From Liopterus haemorrhoidalis (lineage: Eukaryota > Arthropoda > Insecta > Coleoptera > Dytiscidae), in the NCBI GenBank assembly GCA_963971575.1, contig OZ020622.1:5866279-5930278 (forward strand): a DNA stretch of 64,000 nt, written 5' to 3'. Within the stretch, counting starts at the first letter, position 1. Every line of letters starts with the position of its first letter. Positions 58,701 to 64,000 of the stretch are shown piece by piece. The position numbers and the translations under genes are program-made. Under the pieces are notes generated by a model. That model did no database searches and was not told the DNA's origin. It saw nothing but the letters and a program-made list of their open reading frames with translations.

Positions 58701-61700
58701 AAATTGGTCAAAATAGGCACTTAACGAGTTCGGCCACTCCGTTGGCTTTTTTCGTAGCCCTTACCCAAATATTCTTACGCCAGGTTGTTACCCTCCCCTT
58801 TATTTAAATATTTTAATGCTTTTAGATGGCCGAAAGAGAAGTTGCAGGACTACAACATGCAATGTCCGACCTTGAACAAGTTAGAAAAAGGCTTTCAGAT
58901 TTTTTCTGCGAAGATGCCAATTCATTTAAACTTGAAGAATGCTTCAGAGTGTTCCATAGTTTCTGTACCAAATTTAAACAAGCTGTAGTTGAAAATGCAA
59001 GAAGAAAAATACAAGAAGAACAAGCAAACGCTAGAAGAAGGCAGAGAGAAGAATTATTAGCGGCTAAAAGGAGACAAAGTATGTTCTTTTTTGACCGGTT
59101 TTAGATAAAAAAAAAAAAGGTCCTCATGTCTTTTTTAAAATATTTTAGTGTGTTTGTGTGTTTTTATTTTTATTTCCTTCCTTTTTAAGGGGGGCCCGGG
59201 CCCCTCCCCTGGGCTCCAATGGTATTAGGTAGTTGTATTTTTTTTGGATTCGTCCTGTTATACAACACAACAAATCAATAAATAAATAAAAAAATAAATA
59301 TTATAAATTAATCTTTATAATTTTGCAGTGAATAATAGTTTGGCTGGAACACCAGTATCTGACCCAGAAGGAACATTCCCCGATATAACATTCGCAGACC
59401 GTCGAAAACAGAGATCCCTCGGTACCAATGGAACCACATCTGAAGACGAGTTAAGTTTAATGGGTTCGCCGTACGTCACCCGCCGTAGGATAGGTTCATT
59501 TAACGGTCAGAACGGAGAAGGGAACCCTTCAGTTGAAAGATCACCAGATATTACCCCTAATGGTAGTTTAAGAAGACGAAGAAGCAGTAGAGTATTAAGC
59601 GAAGAAGATGAAGGGAATTTGATGGAATTTTTGAGAGCCAGCGGGCATGATAGTGCCACAAGAGAAAGAGGAAAAGGTGGAGGATGGGGTAAATATTAAT
59701 TAAAATGATACTCCCTCTGTCCCATAATAATAGTAGCAAAAGAAAATAAATATAAAACCACAACATTACTTATCAAAATAGTTTAAACTAACAATTATTC
59801 ATCTTACTTACTTCTACAATGGGTTGAAATAAAGTAATTGATTTCGATTAGCGGATGAAAAATAGTCATAATTCGTAATAATTACGGACAATTGACAGAT
59901 GTGTCAAAGCAAATGACAGATGTCATGGAACATTTATTTTGATTGAAGGCTTTTCAATTTTGCGCTACAACATAACTTACAGCTGCATTCGCCAAGAATT
60001 TCCGTTTAAATATTCACATGCTACTATTATTATGGGACAGAGGGAGTATATAAATATTAACATATCTTGTTCAAAATAGATACATTACCCTTATTTGTTG
60101 ACAATTGGTGACCTTTAGGTAGTTAGTTAAAATTTGCTATTGCGCCTGCGGCGACCTTTAAATTACGTGATATAACTGAAAGGGTAATTCGATATGAGCA
60201 GTTCTGAACGTAGCATTTTGCTAAGGTGGCAACATATGGTACTTGATCCAGATTTGGCTTTTTGAGTATCCAAATATGGCCCTTTTGATATGTGCAGAAA
60301 TTATTCTTTTTCTTACTGGCCCATTTACCCGAAATAGCTCTTTTTTTACTTATCAGGTTTCTCGTTATAACTTTTTTTTTTTTGCTCGTCAGGTTTTTCG
60401 AAACATCTTTGTAACGATTGCTCTTCTATACAGTAAAGAATGACAATTCTACGACTTTTGGTTCTGCTTACATTGTTATGGTAATTCTTCTAGAGTACTT
60501 ATTTATCAGAAAAGAACAGATTCAAAGATTTTAATGAACCGGGGAAGAACCGTTTTAAAGATTTGTTCATTTAGTGGCGAAGAGCGGCAGAAATTTATAG
60601 AATTATGATTAGGGGGTCTATTCTGTAAGCTTTTCGACATTCCTTTTTACAGTATTCTGTCAAAAGTTCCGACTGTACACTGAGACAGTACAAAAATAAC
60701 AGAATAGTCTCGCAGTTGAGTTTTAACAATCGATCAACAGTCTGGTAAATTGAGGATTGATTGTATTTCTGTTTCTAGGAAGTCTAGATCGGTCTTGGGC
60801 ACGACGTGCCCGAGGTAGTGGTCCACGTAAACGGCCTGCTTTGCTTGGAGCTGAACTTCTTTGCTCTAGCGACCGTGAAAGACCAAGTTCTCCATCACCT
60901 CTCTCTATCCAAGAAACTCCAGGTACCAAATCGCAACAACAAACTCCTGATATTGAAGAAGAAAAACCAAGACCAAGAGAATGGAGACAAAAAATAGAAA
61001 GCTGGCTAAGGGATAGCGAAGGTGGCGACTCAGTGGCAGTTAGAAGAACGAATAGGAGATCACTCGAAATGGATTCAGGTATAATCTCGATTGATTCAAC
61101 GATATTTATTTAAATAAAACATCCGTAAAAATGAAAAATTCGCGCTGTATCATTTACCTTTAGTTACTAAAACGTATGAATCCTTGAAATACGTGAAAAT
61201 TCACTTTTTTTCTATTTTGTAGAGAGTGAAAGAAGTAACACCTTGGATACCCTACCAGAAGGTAGACAAGTTCATAGTGGTCAAGCACCTCATCGTAGAG
61301 TACCATCAGATTGGAAACCAACTATAGAAGGCACAGATGTCGTTGGGGCGATAGAGGCTATCGAAGGTAATTCTTTGAAATAGTTCTTTCATTTCATAGT
61401 TATTTCATAAACTGTTTTTCTAGATGCACAGCCTCCAATAAAAGACAAATCTGCCTGGAGAAAATCAACGCTAAACGTTCCAAACAGCACTGAAGAAACC
61501 CGTGTCGAAGCAGCAAGACAAAGATTTGCTACCTCCCCAAGAACAGCAGTAGATGATGGGAATAGAAAAGAACTTATCTCACAGTTGGGAGATAAGGCGG
61601 CTTCCGATAGATTGACTTTGTACATGAGAAGTAGATCTACAGAAAGCAACAATGGGTAATTTTTAAATTTTCATATATCTCTCTCAATTTTTGGTTCTGC

Positions 61701-63473
61701 CTTACCTCTCCGCATTCCTACCTTCTTTCCTCGAGTACTCTTGCCCATCTTTCTCCCTTTCCTTCTTCATTCAACAGCTCCTTTATCTCTTCCTCCCATT
61801 TTATTATCTTTCTACATTTTTTTGTTAGATTCCAAGGATTTTTCCTACTCCCTACACATTCTACATAGCCTATCCTCTGGTTTTGCCTAATACCGGTTGC
61901 TCCGTTCTTCATTTCCACATCTTAATCTGGCAATCCTCCTAAGTCTGCCCCCTGCCTTTCCTCTCCTCCCTTTCAAATATTTAAGTATTCCGTCCTTATC
62001 CCTCTATACCTTTTCACATTCCTTGAATTGTCTATTTTTACCGTTCTTTCCTGCTACTGTACCTCCTTGTCTCTCCTCCTCAATTCTTCTACTGTGTTTC
62101 TTCCTCCGTTTCTCTTTCGCTCAGCTTCCCTTATATCCATCACACATCTCCAATAGTACTCTTTCCTTGTTTCTCCCCATTTCGACATTTAACCCTTTTG
62201 TTCTTCATTTATTCTTTCTTCCCAGCATTCTCTTAATATCTTCCTTCTTTCGTCTCTTCTGATTTCCTCCTCATAATTCGCCGCCCTCGCCCCGGCTCCC
62301 ACTCAACTTTTCCCTCTTCATTTACTCCCTCGCTATATATCCTGGTGTCGTTCTGTCTAACCCATAAACCATCTCATGTATCCTTCTTGTACCCTTTCTA
62401 CTATCTCCCATTCCTTCCATCTCCAGATCTCTACTCCGTACATGAGGATACTCTTCACTATCACGTCAAATAATTTCATCCTCCACTTAATATCGTCGTT
62501 AAACCTCCTCTCTCCTATGCTCCATAGCTTCCCCGTAACTATTCTTGCTTTCTTCACTCTTTCCCTAACGTGCTGCTCTGCCCTGTTGTTCCTCGTTAGA
62601 ACGTATCCGAGGTAATTCATACTTTTCATTTCTTCAATTTCTGTCCCTGACCATTCCCATCTTATTTTCTTTCTCTTTCCTCCCCCCTTTCCAAACACCT
62701 TCACTTTCGTCTTATCTCTGTTTACCTCCAATTTTTTCCTTTTAAAGTACTTGTCCGCTCTAACCATCATCCTCTTCAATCCTAGCTCATTCTCTGCCAT
62801 GAGAGTCACTTCATCAGCGTACCCCATTATCCAATACTTCTTCCTTCCCACCACCACTCCTCCGTCTTGCCCCTTCCTCATTGTTTCCTCCAGGTCAGCT
62901 ACGTATGTTGAATAGGGTTTTTTTCTGCTGTTATGCGGAACACTAGTGTTTCTCATTTAAAATAAGAAAGTTGCAGAACGTATCTTAAGACCTTCTGGTC
63001 GAAAAAAAAAAAATAGGTCACTGGTATTCTATTATAAAATGGCAATTATCTCATTTAATCAAACTTGTAGCTCTTATAGTTCTCGGAATAGTAATAGTGG
63101 ACAAATTTGGGACTATTGAATTTTAATTTATATTTATTGTTTTAGTGCTCAAAACGGCCGAATTAGCAACAAAATAGAAATAGATTCAGATAATATAGAA
63201 ACTCCACCAGCTACGAGAAAAATATTCCCAACAGCTGTGGATAGAAGAGAACCTACACCACCAACTCAGTGCAAACGAATGTTACCTCGACCTGTTCGGG
63301 AATTACCGCCAAGTCCCGAAGAACTAGAACCTTCCACTGTCCTAGGAGACGGTCAATTCGATCGTTTCAGTTCTGCTAGAAGAACAAGAAGGTATAAAAG
63401 AAACCCAGACTCCATCAGCACAGGAAGTGGGGTTGAATTAAGTTCACCAGAAGCGGTGCCAGCGGAAACACAA
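50261..63473 (+). CDS. form3: Formin of the INF2/Form3 type, eleven exons, 3' end outside window
   Basis: Exons 50261-50503, 52200-52723, 53720-54153, 55256-55606, 55660-56137, 58826-59078, 59329-59688, 60779-61078, 61223-61366, 61424-61655 and 63146-63473 are all in phase with GT-AG borders (about 1,215 residues). Formins nucleate and elongate unbranched actin filaments. INF2/Form3 proteins act on ER/mitochondria-linked actin in mammals, and in flies in tracheal tube fusion and dendrites. Order: FH3/armadillo (DID), short FH1, FH2, long basic tail. The best match is to INF2/Form3 rather than Diaphanous or DAAM, from VGLDFIVENPEYMGKLAAAL, RLRNEFVG and the tail LISQLGDKAASDRLTLYMR. The first exon has an acceptor before it and an ATG at 50275, so it may be internal or an alternative start. 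The last exon ends in a donor; no stop codon is seen. All large introns are filled with mobile DNA. Confidence 0.93.
50866..51217. mobile_element. Foldback element in formin intron 1
   Basis: The ~95-bp arm 50868-50964 (AATTCTTGTGTAATACTCGT; CGATTGGGTATCCAATCATC) is the near-exact complement of 51119-51215, with about 155 bp between them. A copy of the AGGGTTTTGTAGGTAT terminal motif (50681-50697) lies just upstream. Confidence 0.75.
51218..52199. other. Rest of formin intron 1
   Basis: AT-rich; 52015-52170 holds remnants of the GTAGGTAT-end family (AAAAAATTCCTCTGGTACGT). No exon recognised. Confidence 0.45.
52751..53671. mobile_element. Inverted-repeat element filling formin intron 2
   Basis: GGGTTTCGTAGGTAT at 52751 and its complement ATACCTACGAAATCC at 53657 bound nearly the whole intron, leaving 27 bp to the donor and 48 bp to the acceptor. 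Inside are the GTGTAAATTTTCACAC palindrome, ATCCGATAATCCGGAT-type repeats and a hAT-like end (GGACCCCAGTTTAAGAACCG). Confidence 0.6.
53720..54153 (+). CDS. form3: Formin exon 3: FH1 and start of FH2
   Basis: After HQGNCMQHRGSSASSH and a Ser-rich linker comes the FH1: a run of 11 Pro, then MAPPPPAPVPPPPIMKPTPP. This is much shorter than the FH1 of human INF2, so it can bind few profilin-actin units. The FH2 lasso begins at KIKMKTINWNKIPSNKVVGK, with the Trp and Ile of the lasso motif in place. Confidence 0.9.
54330..54566. mobile_element. Inverted-repeat element carrying the dispersed minisatellite
   Basis: CAGAGCCGCAGTAAGGAAAA and the complement of TTTTCCTTAGTGCGCTAGAG form imperfect ends, related to the CGGACTAAGGAAAA ends at 18783. 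About 2.5 minisatellite units occupy 54413-54508. Confidence 0.6.
54575..55240 (-). pseudogene. LINE reverse transcriptase fragment antisense in formin intron 3
   Basis: Minus-strand frames 55234-54839 and 54809-54558 read KITMKKTRITVKTSKVE, NKGVRQGDALSATLFNLGLE, AYADDVVLIAKNRKILENMV (intact YADD box), then after a frame break NFKYLGVWISNTAERKGEL and KPKLLYASETL. The 5' part is absent. The fragment stops less than 20 bp from the polypyrimidine tract of exon 4. Confidence 0.88.
55256..59078 (+). CDS. form3: Formin exons 4-6: FH2 core and coiled-coil tail
   Basis: FH2 knob, coiled coil and post: LLDGKRSLNVNIFLKQF, LRGLLKILPEVDELDML, LRIEGMLLKEEFASNMGYLE, the GN-x-x-N signature GNFLNSGGYAGDAAGVKLSS, NKPNMNLIHYVALQAE, MAEREVAGLQHAMSDLEQV and the charged helix RRKIQEEQANARRRQREELL. 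All FH2 landmarks are present and undamaged, so a functional dimeric FH2 is expected. Confidence 0.93.
56171..56771. mobile_element. 600-bp inverted-repeat element, intact copy 2, in formin intron 5
   Basis: TA flanks both sides; the ends CCCTTTCCACACTAGAACTT and complement. Full-length inverted match to 24921-25518. Confidence 0.85.
56815..57121 (+). repeat. Dispersed repeat (ACAGCAACGATGGCTATTTG family)
   Basis: GGCACACAGCAACAAAAGCT to ATTAAAATAAGGTGCAAGAC matches the split copy at 22840-22912 plus 23400-23590, but is uninterrupted here. Confidence 0.65.
57122..58690 (+). repeat. 1.5-kb dispersed repeat, copy 2, in formin intron 5
   Basis: Aligned with 37287-38860 over its length, lacking about 90 bp present there at 37470-37560. 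It ends in a (GACA/GACG)n tract at 58560-58622 and CATCATGCTAAAAATAGTCA, shared with 23290. It stops about 130 bp before exon 6. Confidence 0.75.
59329..63473 (+). CDS. form3: Formin exons 7-11: Ser/Arg-rich C-terminal tail
   Basis: A low-complexity tail with acidic and Arg-rich stretches: SPDITPNGSLRRRRSSR, SEEDEGNLMEFLRAS, REWRQKIESWLRDSEGG, RVPSDWKPTIEG, ELISQLGDKAASDRLTLYMR, RRTRRYKRNPDSISTGSG. The REWRQKIESWL and SDRLTLYMR blocks look like short conserved motifs of Form3 proteins. No WH2/DAD motif is recognised yet; it may lie after 63473. Confidence 0.82.
59711..60046. mobile_element. Stowaway-like MITE, TA duplication, in formin intron 7
   Basis: CTCCCTCTGTCCCATAATAA and its exact complement form 27-bp ends (continuing TAGTAGC), flanked by TA. 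Stowaway elements, best known from grasses, begin CTCCCTCCGT and insert at TA. Non-coding, 336 bp. Confidence 0.85.
60049..60778. other. Rest of formin intron 7
   Basis: T-rich; no repeat shared with other parts of the window and no exon recognised. Confidence 0.45.
61675..62956 (-). pseudogene. LINE reverse transcriptase/C-terminal region, antisense in formin intron 10
   Basis: On the minus strand 62956-62357 reads YSTYVADLEETMRKGQDGGV, MGYADEVTLMAENELGLK (catalytic box YADD changed to YADE), MNYLGYVLTRNNRAEQHV, KLWSIGERRF, MYGVEIWRWKEWEIVERVQE. The continuation to about 61675 keeps the low-AT, purine-rich strand bias of the LINE but is broken by stops. The element is 5'-truncated and inactive. 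Confidence 0.85.
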
Positions 63474-63659
63474 GTATGTAATTAATAAAAAAAATAATAT
63501 GTGTATCCAAAATGAAATGACCACTCTTGTTAAAAAGCTTAACAATGGGTTTATGGCAGTAATCTTAAGACTTATTGCTGTAAAACGAATATATGAGGTA
63601 TTAAGGGAATTTTAAATTTAAATCGAATAAATGTAACACTAGTTCAATTGAAGTTACTT

Positions 63660-63958
63660 AAAAACCATTAAGGATATTGTCACATAGGTAATCCTAGGTC
63701 AGGATTACAACATCTGGACATTGTGACGGTCAGTTGTCTGATTAAAAAACTATTTGTCAGCGTCTGACGTATGTGACCTGATTACGAAATGCATACGCCG
63801 CATTTTCGTAACGAGGAAATATTTGTCATGACGAATAAATATTGCAACTGGGTTAAACATTCGATACAAAAAGACTGGATGCAACAGAATATAGAGGCAG
63901 TGGAATATAGCCAACTCCGCTGCACGTATTCCAGCACCAAACCACCCACATGACAATA
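63660..63958. repeat. Dispersed repeat shared with 20620-20760
   Basis: GAGGAAATATTTGTCATGAC and the following ~110 bp match 20628-20750. The 5' part contains GGTAATCCTAGGTCAGGATT. It lies in the formin intron after 63473. Confidence 0.5.
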
Positions 63959-64000
63959 TTTTCCAAATTTATAATCCTATTGTTTGTAAATTTTAGGGGT

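Noticed and set aside
59711..60046. Plant DNA contamination because of Stowaway-like ends
   Set aside because: The element is inside an animal formin intron with a clean TA duplication.
61897..62262. Plus-strand Pro/Leu/Ser-rich protein
   Set aside because: It is the complement of a purine-rich LINE sequence read on the minus strand.

Overview
This is a window of animal nuclear DNA, most likely from an insect with a large, AT-rich, transposon-rich genome. Genes are split by short and long introns with GT-AG borders and polypyrimidine tracts. The mobile DNA (mariner, Tc1, hAT, PIF/Harbinger and pogo-like elements, Jockey-type LINEs, many short inverted-repeat elements) is typical of arthropods. 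The species or order cannot be named from sequence alone.

Four protein genes are readable, all on the + strand. (1) 1-3378: the 3' part of an ornithine aminotransferase gene (three exons), with the normally invariant PLP-binding Asp replaced by Asn. (2) 3691-7564: a complete five-exon gene for the ciliary transport protein IFT46, starting 312 bp after the OAT stop codon, with a degenerate RFX X-box-like site just upstream. (3) 31434-32003: an intact single-exon gene for cytochrome c oxidase subunit 4, isolated in transposon-derived DNA. (4) 50261-63473: eleven in-phase exons of a formin of the INF2/Drosophila Form3 type (FH3, short FH1, full FH2, basic/serine-rich tail), open at the 3' edge and perhaps at the 5' side. 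The genes are unrelated housekeeping, ciliary, mitochondrial and cytoskeletal genes and form no operon or pathway.

The rest is layered mobile DNA. About 7.6-31.4 kb is a graveyard of nested elements: a hAT element with an exact 8-bp target duplication and its deleted derivative, a 5'-truncated LINE with a 14-bp duplication, three mariner families, PIF/Harbinger and pogo-type short elements, and a THAP-domain transposase relic. About 28-53 kb is dominated by one repeat family that carries the terminal motif AGGGTTTTGTAGGTAT next to a GTGTGAAnnTTCACAC palindrome. Two of its copies hold tRNA-like box A/box B modules of different types at the same internal position. The formin introns hold antisense LINE fragments, a 601-bp inverted-repeat element, a 1.5-kb repeat shared with 37-39 kb, and a Stowaway-like element. 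No CRISPR array, rRNA gene or convincing functional tRNA gene was seen.
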